Notes under the pieces: model-generated
Told to the model about the DNA's origin: nothing
What the model saw: the letters and a program-made list of their open reading frames with translations, nothing else
Database searches by the model: none
Translations under genes and position numbers: made by a program
Assembly: GCF_030116705.1 (NCBI RefSeq)
Contig: NZ_JAOTIK010000002.1
Span: 620,001 to 684,000, forward strand
DNA from: Streptomyces sp. ML-6
GTDB lineage: Bacteria > Actinomycetota > Actinomycetes > Streptomycetales > Streptomycetaceae
DNA: 64,000 bases
Direction of reading: 5' to 3'
Part shown: positions 34,987-44,478 of the stretch, piece after piece
Layout: each line of letters starts with the position of its first letter
Numbering within the stretch: the stretch's first letter is position 1

Positions 34987-35361
34987 TCAGGTCCCCTTCG
35001 GGGCGGCGTCGAGCCGGCTGACGATCCGCCGGAGCTGCCGGGCGTTCCGGGGCGACATGGCCTGGATCACGGTGTCGAGGAGGGCCCGGGCCTCGAAGGG
35101 GTCGCCGCAGCAGTACCAGTGCGTGTCGCCCTGTTCGTGGTCGTCCCACAGTTGGCGTTCGGAGCGGTGCGCGTAGTCCTTCCACCGGCGTACGGCCGCG
35201 CCGACGTCTCCCGGCCGCAGGTAGTTGCGGGAGTGTTCGAGGCGGAAGATCTCGGACAGCGCACGCGAGGACAGGCCGTCGATGGCGGGCGCGGGCCCTG
35301 TTTCCGCTGTCCGGCGACGGGCGGTGTCGGCCCGGAGGCGCCCTGGACGGTTACGCGGCAT
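34987..35361 (-). CDS. Hypothetical small protein with CC and Trp-rich motif
   Basis: 124 residues from ATG 35361. The N-terminus is Arg-rich (MPRNRPGRLRADTARRRTAE). The middle, GDVGAAVRRWKDYAHRSERQ and WDDHEQGDTHWYCCGDPFEA, is distinctive. The end, VIQAMSPRNARQLRRIVSRL, is helical. It looks like a real conserved protein, but I do not recognise a family. Confidence 0.55.
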   Translation of the reverse strand: MPRNRPGRLRADTARRRTAETGPAPAIDGLSSRALSEIFRLEHSRNYLRPGDVGAAVRRWKDYAHRSERQLWDDHEQGDTHWYCCGDPFEARALLDTVIQAMSPRNARQLRRIVSRLDAAPKGT

Positions 35362-35517
35362 GGACCTTTCGGTTCGTCTGCATGCGGTACATCGTGCCAC
35401 GGCTCCGCGTCCCGCTGCTCTCCTCGAGGAGGTGGCCGGTGTGCGCGACCGGTGCCGGCCCCGTCGTCTGTGGTGGGCGTGTGCGCCGGCCTGGCCGGCC
35501 GGACCGGATGTGGTCGG

Positions 35518-35754
35518 TCAGCGTCTGACGATCCGGTCGAGGACGGTGGCGATGGCGGACTTGAACGCGTCGCGGTGGTGGAGGGGCTGTGCGGGCAGTT
35601 CGCTGGTGGGGCGGAGGACGGTGTGGGGCGCGCCGTCCCGGACCAGTGGATCGGGATCCGCCAGCGCGCGGGACAGCTCGCGGACGAGGTCGTCCATGGG
35701 CCGGTCGGCGGGCACGGCACAGTCGGCGGCCTCTACGCTCTTCCAGTCGATCAT
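35518..35754 (-). pseudogene. DUF2785-like gene, shortened
   Basis: 78 residues from ATG 35754. It opens MIDWKSVEAADCAVPADRPM then DDLVRELSRALADPDPLVRD, the usual start of DUF2785 proteins (about 270 residues). It continues LRPTSELPAQPLHHRDAFKS and ends VLDRIVRR. The long middle part of the family is missing, which indicates an internal deletion. I call it a probable relic. Confidence 0.5.
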
Positions 35755-35965
35755 GACGGGCAGAATAGGTCCTTGCCATTGCCGCACACCTGCGAATTAT
35801 GTCCAGGCACCCACCTCGATCCGTCAATTCCCCGGCCGGGACCGACAGTTCCGGCATCTGCGTCACGCTGCCCGCCGAAGCCGGACAGCGTGACGCGCAG
35901 CGGCTCGGTCCAGCGCACCATCGCCGCTGGTCCGCGACCAGCCGAAGCCGGACCGCTGGTCACGC

Positions 35966-36010
35966 GGCGGTCTACTGGCGGACCCTCGTAATCAACTGTC
36001 GCCAGTTCCC
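35966..36010. repeat. 45-bp direct repeat, copy A (att-like)
   Basis: Starts GGCGGTCTACTGG and ends CGCCAGTTCCC. It matches copy B at 38329-38373 at 37 of 45 positions without gaps. It overlaps the 3' end of an integrase remnant, the usual location of an attachment site. Confidence 0.55.
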
Positions 36011-36130
36011 GGAGGAACCCAACCTGCCGGTGACCGTGTGTGATCCCCGACGGCGTATCGGCTCCAGGTCCCGCCGGTCTCGTTGAGCCGGCGGGTGGTG
36101 TTTTTTGTCGTGGTGGCCGAGAGCGTTCGG
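35992..36130 (-). pseudogene. Tyrosine recombinase C-terminal remnant
   Basis: Two frames give ALGHHDK and then LNETGGTWSRYAVGDHTRSP, matching the intact tail of the broken recombinase at 38947-39932 (ALGYHDK, RETGGTWSRYAPGDHTRTP). About four extra bases after HDK shift the frame. Only the last 40 or so codons remain. Confidence 0.7.
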
Positions 36131-36206
36131 GATGGTCCGGTCGTCGTTGCCTGCCCGGTAGGGGTGGGAACCGAATACGCAGGAAATGGGCCGCCGCCGG
36201 AACCGG

Positions 36207-36926
36207 CTACGCGCTCCGGGGCGGGATCCAGGTGTCGATGACCTCGGCGGCAAGGGCGGCGCCGAGGCTGTTCTGATGGATGTGGTCGGTCGTGAGCACG
36301 AGACCCCGGCGCCGCGAGATCGTGTCGAGGCTGCGGCGCAGCAAGGTGCGCCGGACGAGGACGCTGACGCTCGCTGTGGGCGGCGGGTCCCGGTAGGGGA
36401 TCGGCGGTGGGTCCGCCTGGCGTAGTTCCTCGGTCTGGCGTTCGTGGAGCGGGAGGTAGGTCACCTTGGTGGTGGTGGCGACCTCGGCGATCATGCGGCT
36501 GTACGTCTGTGATGCCCGTGCCGCGGTTCCGTCGAGTTGTTGGCCGAGGACCGGGAGGGACAGCAGGGCGATCGTTGCGTCGGTCTGCGTTTGCAGCCGT
36601 TCGACGACGGCTCCCAGGCACTGCTGGAACCAGCCGGCCGACGGGCGCTCGGGGAGCTGTTTGCGCTTCATGGCCCGCTCGACGGGGTAGCCGGCGAGGC
36701 TCGCTCGGGCGTCGTTGGTCCCGATCAGGACGGTGACCACGTCGGGTGGGTCCGCGACGACGGCATCGAGGCGCTGTGAGAGGTTGTGGGCGAAGTCGCC
36801 GTTGACGCCGAAGCGGGCGAGCCGTACGTCGCCGGGAGGTCGGCGTCGTTCGAGAAGGTCCAGGTAGTCGACGCTGAGTTGTGCGCGGGTGAGGCTGTCG
36901 CCAAGGCATGCGACACGGGTCGTCAC
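36207..36926 (-). CDS. SGNH/GDSL-type hydrolase
   Basis: 239 residues from GTG 36926, which overlaps the stop of the upstream cupin gene (GTGA). Block I is VACLGDSLTRAQ (GDS with nucleophile Ser), block III is VLIGTNDARASLAGYPV (GTND), and the final block DHIHQNSLGAALAAEVIDTW supplies the catalytic Asp and His (DxxH). It is an esterase or lipase-like enzyme and appears cytosolic, as no signal peptide is seen. It is co-transcribed with the cupin gene. Confidence 0.85.
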   Translation of the reverse strand: MTTRVACLGDSLTRAQLSVDYLDLLERRRPPGDVRLARFGVNGDFAHNLSQRLDAVVADPPDVVTVLIGTNDARASLAGYPVERAMKRKQLPERPSAGWFQQCLGAVVERLQTQTDATIALLSLPVLGQQLDGTAARASQTYSRMIAEVATTTKVTYLPLHERQTEELRQADPPPIPYRDPPPTASVSVLVRRTLLRRSLDTISRRRGLVLTTDHIHQNSLGAALAAEVIDTWIPPRSA

Positions 36927-37390
36927 GGTGTTCGCGGGCCGGACGTGCCGACGTGCTCGGTCGGGCGGGCTTCGGTCCGGGGACGGTGGTCGGTGCCGAG
37001 GCCGGCGGTGATGGTCAGGATGGACGCCGGTCCCGCCATGTCGACCGCGTGCCATGTCCCGGCCGGGTTGACGGTGGCCTCGCCCGGCCCGAGCACAACC
37101 CGGTCGGGCACTCCGTCCACATCGCGGGTGACCGTCACCGACCCGCTGAGGCAGACGACCAGTTCGTCGCCGGCGGGGTGGCGCTCCCAATGGTCGCCGA
37201 GGCCGTCGCCGTCGAAGATCGTCACCATCCGGCCCTCGGCGCCGTCCGCCGCGACCGCGGCGCTGTAGGCCTGGAGCACCTCCGGGTCCCAGGCGAAGCC
37301 CTCGACGGGGTTCGCTCTCGACCCCAGCCCGAGGTGCACGGGGGTGGTCCGCAGGTCGATGGCGTTGGATTCGTGATTGACGAGTCTCAT
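36923..37390 (-). CDS. Cupin-domain protein
   Basis: 155 residues from ATG 37390. The cupin core is GDGLGDHWERHPAGDELVVC and LSGSVTVT, with LGPGEATVNPAGTWHAVDM; the histidines and Glu of the two cupin motifs are present (H.ER...DE and WH). The function may be a metal-dependent sensor or a small enzyme. It overlaps the SGNH hydrolase gene downstream, and both follow the AraC gene on the same strand. Confidence 0.82.
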   Translation of the reverse strand: MRLVNHESNAIDLRTTPVHLGLGSRANPVEGFAWDPEVLQAYSAAVAADGAEGRMVTIFDGDGLGDHWERHPAGDELVVCLSGSVTVTRDVDGVPDRVVLGPGEATVNPAGTWHAVDMAGPASILTITAGLGTDHRPRTEARPTEHVGTSGPRTP

Positions 37391-37473
37391 GCCGACGATC
37401 GTCACAGGACAGCAACAGGGTGGTCTTGAAGGAAAGGGAACGGAAGCCGACGCGATGGGCGGCCGGTCGGCGA

Positions 37474-38310
37474 CTACCCAGCCCCGAGCAGGACTTCGCC
37501 GCGACGCCATACTGTCGGCGATCGGCCCGTGAACTCGCTCCAGTCCCGGACGAGATGGGCTTGGTCGGCGTAGCCGGAGACGGTCGCCACATCGGCCCAC
37601 GGAAGCGGGGCGTGCAGGGTGGCCAGTTCGTGGGCGTGCTCGAAGCGCAAAACCCGGGCGAAGGTCTTCGGCGACAGGCCCACCTCACCGCGAAACCGCT
37701 CGGTGAGGTACCGACGGCTCCAGCCCAGTTCTGCGGCGACCCTCCCCACCTGGACGCGGCCCCGCGCGGCCAAGAGACGGCGCCAGGCCTCGGCCACCTC
37801 GGGGCGCACCCGGGACACGGGGTCGCCGCCGGCGCCGCGGCCGACGGCTCGCAGGAGCAACTCGTCCAGCGCGATGAACCGCGCGGCCCATGTCGTTGCC
37901 GCGCGGAGCCGCTCGACCAGTTCGACGCCGAGCGCTCCGAGAAGCTCGTCGAGGGGGACCAGTCGGTGGGCGAGATCAGCGGCGGGCATGCCGTAAACGG
38001 CCCGGGCCCCGAGCGGTGTCAGCGACACCCGCACGCCTTCCTGGCGTCCGTCGTGGTGGATCGCGACGGACCGGCGCATCAGACCGCCGGCCACGCTGTC
38101 GAATCGGGTGACCGGTGACCCGTCGTCGACGCCCGCCGCCACCTCCAAAGGGCCGGACAGACTGATCACCGCAGTGAGCACGCGGCCCGGCGGACCGCAG
38201 TGCACCCCCGCCGGGAACCCACGAAGATCGAAACCGACGTACGAGCCGACGTACCGCCGCAAGGCGGGCGCCGGACGTGCACAGATCCTGGTGGCCGTAT
38301 GGTCTTCCAC
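37474..38310 (-). CDS. AraC-family transcriptional regulator
   Basis: 278 residues from GTG 38310. The C-terminal DNA-binding region (about 190-270) has two helix-turn-helices: VGRVAAELGWSRRYLTERFR, then ADVATVSGYADQAHLVRDWS followed by EFTGRSPTVWR. The N-terminal ligand-binding part starts RYVGSYVGFDLRGFPAGVHC, a type seen in many Streptomyces regulators without a known ligand. It probably controls the cupin/SGNH genes that follow 80 bases later. Confidence 0.88.
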   Translation of the reverse strand: MEDHTATRICARPAPALRRYVGSYVGFDLRGFPAGVHCGPPGRVLTAVISLSGPLEVAAGVDDGSPVTRFDSVAGGLMRRSVAIHHDGRQEGVRVSLTPLGARAVYGMPAADLAHRLVPLDELLGALGVELVERLRAATTWAARFIALDELLLRAVGRGAGGDPVSRVRPEVAEAWRRLLAARGRVQVGRVAAELGWSRRYLTERFRGEVGLSPKTFARVLRFEHAHELATLHAPLPWADVATVSGYADQAHLVRDWSEFTGRSPTVWRRGEVLLGAG

Positions 38311-38328
38311 CCTCGCAGTGTACGAACC

Positions 38329-38373
38329 GGCGGTCTACTGGTGGGCTCGCCTATTCAACCGCCGCCAGTTCCC
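38329..38373. repeat. 45-bp direct repeat, copy B (att-like)
   Basis: Starts GGCGGTCTACTGG and ends CGCCAGTTCCC, in the same orientation as copy A at 35966. It lies just upstream of the AraC gene. The two copies bracket 2.3 kb with an integrase remnant, SGNH, cupin and AraC genes. Confidence 0.55.
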
Positions 38374-38462
38374 CGTCCTCGGATGGTGTTCTTGACGGAC
38401 AGCGACCGGGGAGCTCGGAAAAGTGTTGTCCCGCAGCGGGGCGGGACTGGTAGGAAGTGAAG

Positions 38463-38939
38463 ATGATCGGTGAAGCGATTGGCCCCATGGACCACTTGCT
38501 CGCGGAGCGAGCCTGCGAACGTCTGATCGTCGACTTCGTCCACCGTCTCGATCTTGGAGACCCTGGTTCGGTAGCTGATCTGTTCACCGCCAACGGGGTC
38601 TGGGAGTGGCCCTACGGTGGCCGTCGTATCGAGGGCCGGGAAGCGTTGCGCGCATACTTCGGCTCTCGGCCGGCGGACCGGTTGTCGCGTCGCATGATGA
38701 CGAACATCCTCGTCACCGTGGGTTCCGCAACGACAGCGACCGCGACCTCATACCTGGCGACTTACCGTGTCGACGGTTACGTTGACGGGATGCTTCCGCC
38801 GCGGCTCCCTGCCAACGTCGGCCACTACGAGGACACATTTCAGAAGGTCGACGGCGAGTGGCTCCTCGCCACCCGAGCCGTGTTCCTGCCCTTTGGCGGC
38901 GATACGGAGCGTCTGCCCACCTCGCCTCGTGACTCATGA
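38463..38939 (+). CDS. SnoaL/NTF2-like protein
   Basis: 158 residues from ATG 38463, which has AGGAAG upstream. It shows the NTF2 pattern: ACERLIVDFVHRLDLGDPGS, VADLFTANGVWEWPYGGRRI, EGREALRAYFGSRP, and a final strand GHYEDTFQKVDGEWLLATRA. Family members are small cyclases, isomerases or dehydratases, and many have no known role. It lies alone between the AraC gene and the broken recombinase. Confidence 0.82.
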   Translation: MIGEAIGPMDHLLAERACERLIVDFVHRLDLGDPGSVADLFTANGVWEWPYGGRRIEGREALRAYFGSRPADRLSRRMMTNILVTVGSATTATATSYLATYRVDGYVDGMLPPRLPANVGHYEDTFQKVDGEWLLATRAVFLPFGGDTERLPTSPRDS

Positions 38940-38946
38940 GAACGGA

Positions 38947-39932
38947 CTATCGCGGGGGCGGGGTCCAACCTTTTGGTGTCCGTGTGTGGTCACCGGGGGC
39001 GTATCGGCTCCATGTCCCGCCGGTCTCCCTGAGGAGGCGGCTGGCGGTTTTGTCGTGGTAGCCGAGAGCGTCCGCGACGACGGGGGCGGGCAGTTCGAGG
39101 AGTTGCTGGCGGATGGCGGCGCCGCGGGCGGCGACGGCCGGGACTCCGACCTCGTGCAGGAGCGCGGACAGGTGGTCGGGGCGGGCCGGCTGGCCGGTCC
39201 GGCGGCCCGGGAAGATCCAGCGGGATGCGGGGTTGGTGGCGGTGTTCATGTTGTCGCGGTTCGCGATGTGCTCCAGCAGCAGGTCAGCGACCGGTGCGGG
39301 AACGGGCGAGGCCGGCTCCCCGAGGCGTAGGCGGTCTTGAACAGGGTCGCGTCGCGGAAGGCGGGCAGCCAGCCCTTGCGGCCGAAGGCCCGGATGCGGG
39401 CGACCTCGTCGTCGCAGTGCGCGAAGAACGCATGCAGTTCGGCTTTGGTGAACGCGCGCTTCTTCGCGTCCGCCTCGTTGTCCTGAACGTGCACCGCGGT
39501 GTTCCACTCGTGCACCACCTGCACCGGGTGGGTGCCGAACCGCTCTTCGCAGGTGGTTGACCACTCGTGGAGCGGATCGGTGACGAAGTGGCAGAACGCC
39601 CGCACGGCCTCGGAGTGCGAGCGGATCGCGGAGCGCTTCAGGCCCCGCAGCGAGCGCAGGTCCCCGAGCCACTCGTCGACCATCGCCGGCGTCCAGAGCC
39701 AGGGGCAGGTGTTTACGTGGGCGGCGAACGCCTTCACCGTGTTCTCCCGGCCCTCCACGGTCGTGCGGGCAAGATTCCGGGCCAGCTGCTGGTTTGCGAA
39801 TCCGGTCAGCATTGCTGTGAAGACCTGTTCCTCCAGCCGCAGCAGCGCGACCCCCGCGACCAGGTGCAGCCTCGCCGTCCCCGGTATCGACTCGTTGAAC
39901 CCCACCGCTTCACCACTCTCCGTGACTCGCAT
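38947..39932 (-). pseudogene. Chimeric, broken tyrosine recombinase
   Basis: The N-terminal frame (39932 to about 39320) has the SAM-like core-binding domain of a phage-type integrase: QLARNLARTTVEGRENTVKA, VDEWLGDLRSLRGLKRSAIR and RAFTKAELHAFFAHCDDEVA, up to FRDATLFKTAYA. There the usual YGLRR catalytic segment should follow. Instead a different recombinase C-terminus joins out of frame: LRLGEPASPVPAPVADLLLE, HIANRDNMNTATNPASRWIF and VVADALGYHDKTASRLLRET. The catalytic Arg region is absent. It looks like a recombination joint between two recombinase genes and is not functional. Confidence 0.75.
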
Positions 39933-40442
39933 CAGAGGCGAGAAAACCGCGTCCTGTGCGAGTCGTCCACAGAGGCCCAGTTCAGCCCTCCGTACGAGTC
40001 GCAGTCGAGCCCGGCGGCCGGATATCGTCCCCGCCAGAGATCGCGCTCAACTTCGCAGGACCGCAACGCGATTGCCTCTCCTTCCGGGCAGATTCGCCGA
40101 CTGACGCGAGTTCGCATCCGATGCAATTGGCGGCGGTTGGCACACCGGCACAGCGGGTGGCGCTGAGAACGATCGGGGTCCCGGTGCCGGCCCGGCGGGT
40201 GTCGGAGGCACGGAAGGTCGCGGAAGAGCGGCTGCACGGCACGGTCGCGGGGCCGCGAGGCCAGCGGACCCGGGGCTTGCCGGGGACCTGGTGGTGATGC
40301 TGGAGACGCCGGAGGGCTCGCGGTTCTCGGAGCTGGAGCGGCTGCGCCGGCCGTCGGCGCTCTGCGCCCGCTGCGTGACGCGGATGCCCCAGAACTGGAC
40401 GAAGACGGCGGCGGGCAGGGGGAGGATCAGGAGCCGGTCGGA
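39933..40442. other. Gene-free or decayed region
   Basis: About 510 bases. Protein-like pieces on the minus strand (for example around 40040-40200, with Cys/Arg-rich segments) could be more recombinase debris, but no frame is long or recognisable enough to call. Confidence 0.3.
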
Positions 40443-41168
40443 TCAATCCGTGAGGGGCAGGCACTCGGCGAGCAGGGCGAGGATGTCCTGCCAGGCTCGC
40501 TGTGCGTGCCGTGGGTGGTGGCCGACGCCGGGAGGCGCGGGGTGGTCGACCGGGGGGTGGTGGAAGGCGTGAAGGGCTCCTCCGTAGACCACGAGGCGCC
40601 AGTCGACACCCGCGGCCTGCATCTCTGCGGTGAACGCCTCCCGTTGCGCGGGCGGCATGATCGGGTCTTCCGATCCGACGCCGGCCCATACCGGGCAGCG
40701 GATGCGTGCCGCCTCGCCCGGTCGGCCCGTGGTCAGTGCGTTGACTGTCCCGATCGCGCGCAGGTCGGCGCCATCGCGACCGAGTTCCAGTGCGACTGCG
40801 CCCCCGGTGCCGTAGCCGATGGCGGCGGTCCGGTCGGGGTCGGCCCGTGATTCGGCACGCAGCACGTTGAGCGCGGCGTGACCGATTTCTCGCATGCGAT
40901 CGGGATCGGCGAGCAGCGGCAGGCAGCGGGCCAGCATCTCCTCCGGGTCTTCCAAATAGCGTCCGCCGTGGAGGTCGAAGGCCAGTGCCACGTACCCCAG
41001 TTCAGCCAGAGCCTCGGCCCGTCGGCGTTCGACATCGCTGAGCCCCATCCCCTCGGGCCCGATCAGGACTGCGGGCCGGCGCTCGGCACCGGCCGGGAGC
41101 GCGAGGTATCCCCTCATCGTCAGGTTGTCGGCCGGGTATTCGACCGTGCGGGTGGTGATTGTCGCCAT
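40443..41168 (-). CDS. Dienelactone hydrolase family protein with altered nucleophile
   Basis: 241 residues. The overall pattern is that of dienelactone hydrolases: LTMRGYLALPAGAERRPAVL, IGPEGMGLSDVERRRAEALA, LGYVALAFDLHGGRY, and a terminal VVYGGALHAFHHP (catalytic His). The elbow that normally reads GYCFGG is GYGTGG here, so the nucleophilic Cys is Gly. The enzyme may be inactive or use another mechanism. The start is ATG 41168. It is isolated from the other genes. Confidence 0.8.
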   Translation of the reverse strand: MATITTRTVEYPADNLTMRGYLALPAGAERRPAVLIGPEGMGLSDVERRRAEALAELGYVALAFDLHGGRYLEDPEEMLARCLPLLADPDRMREIGHAALNVLRAESRADPDRTAAIGYGTGGAVALELGRDGADLRAIGTVNALTTGRPGEAARIRCPVWAGVGSEDPIMPPAQREAFTAEMQAAGVDWRLVVYGGALHAFHHPPVDHPAPPGVGHHPRHAQRAWQDILALLAECLPLTD

Positions 41169-41627
41169 GCGACCGGACGGTAATGATCGCTGCGTCCGCT
41201 CGGGGTGGTGTTCACCGATGGCAGACAGCAGTCCGTCCCGGCTGCATCACTCGGACGTTTCGGCCGCCTGTCGCCGAACGATCGAATGGCGACAGGTCCG
41301 GCCGGCGTCCAATGAACCCGGTGATTCCGGGGTTTGGCGGTGAATCGGATCCCATGAGAGGGCGTGGAGTCCGATCTTCCTTGGTCCGTGATCGCTCGAG
41401 CGTGGGACTGATCCCCGCTTCCTTGCGACCAGGCTCCTGGGGCCCTGACCGTACGCAATCCCTGTCTCCTGGCGAACGCGAACGGTCACTGACTGCCGCG
41501 TCTCCCCGGCGTCAGAACTGGCGGCCCTTGAACGCGCGAGCTCGCCACTCCCGAGGCCGGTGCTGCAGGGGAGTGCGGCGATGTCATGCCTGCCGCCGGG
41601 TGGCGCCATTCATGCCCTTCGAGTGGT

Positions 41628-41638
41628 GCCATCATGGC
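41628..41638. promoter_or_regulatory. GCCATCATGGC inverted repeat
   Basis: An 11-bp inverted repeat followed by GCC. It is the same element as at 41774-41784, 146 bases away. Confidence 0.45.
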
Positions 41639-41773
41639 GCCTTCCTGGTGTCGCGGCGAGTCATTTCGTCGTTGCTGTGACACTGAGGCGCAGTGATTCG
41701 GGGAAGAAATGCCAGGTCGAGGCCTTGTGTGCCAAAAAAGTGGCGTTGCGGCTCGCTGTGGCGCCATTGATGT

Positions 41774-41784
41774 GCCATGATGGC
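41774..41784. promoter_or_regulatory. GCCATGATGGC inverted repeat at the start codon
   Basis: It ends three bases before ATG 41788, in the place of a ribosome binding site. No purine-rich sequence is present, so the transcript may be leaderless and the element an operator overlapping the promoter start. Confidence 0.5.
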
Positions 41785-41787
41785 GTC

Positions 41788-42318
41788 ATGGACCTCACGC
41801 CCTACGTCGACAACCTTCGGCAAGAACTGGCCGTCGCCGCGGAAGCCGGCGGCGACGACGCCCGCGCCCTCGCCGAGCGGCTCACCGCCCCCCTGGAATC
41901 GGCCGCCCGACTGACCCTTCTCAACGCACTGTCCGCCGCCATGGGCGAGGTCACCCGGGAGCTGGCGCCGGGCTCGGTCGACGTACGGCTGCGCGGCCTC
42001 GACCCGGAGTTCGTGGTGACGGCGCCGCCGGCGCCCGAGCCGTTCCGGGAGGTACGGGAACCGGCCGAGCCCCTCGCCGCACCCGTGCTGCCCCCGCCGC
42101 CCGCGGAGGCCGACGACGGCACCATGGCGCGGATCAACTTCCGCCTCCCCGCCCACCTCAAGGCCCGTGCCGAGAGTGCCGCGGCGGCGGAGGGGCTGTC
42201 GGTCAACGCCTGGCTGGTACGGGCCGTCTCCGTCGCCCTCGACGGCGGGGGGCGCACGAGCCCGCCGGGCCACGGCAAGGAGTCGGGCGGCCGGGGCTTC
42301 ACCGGCTGGGTCCGCTGA
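41788..42318 (+). CDS. HicB-like/ribbon-helix-helix domain protein
   Basis: 176 residues from ATG 41788. The C-terminal part MARINFRLPAHLKARAESAA and EGLSVNAWLVRAVSVALDGG is a ribbon-helix-helix DNA-binding domain of the HicB/Arc type. The N-terminal half is helical (LRQELAVAAEAGGDDARALA), with a Pro-rich linker in between. No HicA toxin gene adjoins it. It heads a co-directional set with DUF4097 and DrrAB-like genes, which is a recurrent Streptomyces arrangement. It probably binds the GCCATNATGGC elements upstream and regulates the set. Confidence 0.75.
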   Translation: MDLTPYVDNLRQELAVAAEAGGDDARALAERLTAPLESAARLTLLNALSAAMGEVTRELAPGSVDVRLRGLDPEFVVTAPPAPEPFREVREPAEPLAAPVLPPPPAEADDGTMARINFRLPAHLKARAESAAAAEGLSVNAWLVRAVSVALDGGGRTSPPGHGKESGGRGFTGWVR

Positions 42319-42336
42319 GACCGTCCCGCAATACCC

Positions 42337-42387
42337 GGTCCTCGAACCGCCGTCCACCGGACGATCCATAACGGTGGTTCGAGGACC
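42337..42387. terminator. Hairpin after the HicB-like gene
   Basis: 17-base arms (42337-42353 and 42371-42387) with one wobble pair and a 17-base loop. It may attenuate between the regulator and the DUF4097 gene. Confidence 0.55.
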
Positions 42388-42485
42388 CGACCCGATTTCA
42401 CCGGCGGACCGTTGACCCGCCGACGTCATTCATCACCCGCCCCACCAGCGGGAACACCCACGCGAGCCAAGAGGACGGAACAGCC

Positions 42486-43376
42486 ATGCCTTCTTTCGAG
42501 ACCCCCGAGCCGATCTCCGCCACCCTCGAACTGGAGGCCGGTACCGCCCGCATCACCGCGGGCAAGCGTACCGACACGGTCGTGGAGGTGCTGCCGCGCG
42601 ACGGCTCCGACAACAACGACGTACGCGCCGTGCAGCAGACCCAGGTCACCTGCTCGGGCGGCCGGCTCACGATCAGGACACTCAAGAAGCGGACCCTGTT
42701 CGGCAAGCCCGGCTCCATCGAGGTCAGCATCGAACTGCCCGCGGGGTCGGACATCCGGGGCAGGTCGAGCATGGGCAGCTTCTTCTGCGAGGGCGGCTTC
42801 GGGGAGGTCGTGCTCAAGACCTCGCTCGGCGACATCCAGGTCGACGAGGCGGCCGGCGCCGACCTCAGGACCGACCACGGCGACATCCGCCTGGCCCACT
42901 CGGCCGGGGACGCAGAAGTCGTCGGCGGGGGCCGGATCGAGATCGGCACGGTCACCGGCACCGCGACCGTCAAGAACAGCAACGGTGCCACCCGGATCGG
43001 CGAGGTCACCGGCAACCTGAAGACCAACGCGGCCAACGGCGACATCTCCGTCGGCGTGGCACACGGCGCCGTCGGCGCCAAGTCCGCCAACGGCCGGATC
43101 GAGATCGACGTCGCCCACGCCGGGGTCGAGGCGATGTGCTCCAACGGTGGCATCCGCGTCGGCGACGTCATCCGAGGCCGGACCGATCTGCGTGCCTCCG
43201 TCGGCAACCTCGAAGTGGGCATCCACCAGGGCACCGCCGCCTGGCTCGACCTGAACACCAAGTACGGCAGGGTGCGCAACCTGCTCGAATCCTCCGCGGG
43301 CCCCGCGGACTCCGACGAGACCGCCGAGGTGTACGCCCGGACCGCGACCGGCGACATCGTCGTCCGCCGCGCCTGA
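42486..43376 (+). CDS. DUF4097 family beta-strand repeat protein
   Basis: 296 residues. It contains repeated short strands of the pattern GDIQVDEAAG, GDIRLAHSAGDAEVVGGG, IEIGTVTGTATVKNSNGATR and NGDISVGVAHGAVGAKSANG, which is the DUF4097 beta-solenoid. It has no signal peptide or anchor and is therefore probably cytosolic, unlike adhesin-labelled relatives. The gene precedes the DrrAB-like transporter by 86 bases, and such proteins often accompany this ABC-2 type, suggesting a shared role. Confidence 0.85.
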   Translation: MPSFETPEPISATLELEAGTARITAGKRTDTVVEVLPRDGSDNNDVRAVQQTQVTCSGGRLTIRTLKKRTLFGKPGSIEVSIELPAGSDIRGRSSMGSFFCEGGFGEVVLKTSLGDIQVDEAAGADLRTDHGDIRLAHSAGDAEVVGGGRIEIGTVTGTATVKNSNGATRIGEVTGNLKTNAANGDISVGVAHGAVGAKSANGRIEIDVAHAGVEAMCSNGGIRVGDVIRGRTDLRASVGNLEVGIHQGTAAWLDLNTKYGRVRNLLESSAGPADSDETAEVYARTATGDIVVRRA

Positions 43377-43461
43377 CCCGCGGCCGACCCGCGCATTCGC
43401 AAGCCCGTCAACCCGTCAACCCGTCAGCCTGTCAACTCTCCATCTCCGAAGGGAAAACGGC

Positions 43462-44477
<1,016 letters not shown>

Positions 44478-44478
<1 letters not shown>

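Larger units (their letters stand above)
41169..41787. other. Upstream region of the HicB-like gene
   Basis: About 620 bases with no supported gene. It holds repeated GGCGCCAT and GCCATNATGGC elements in its right half, which are probably the promoter and operators of the rightward operon. Confidence 0.45.
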
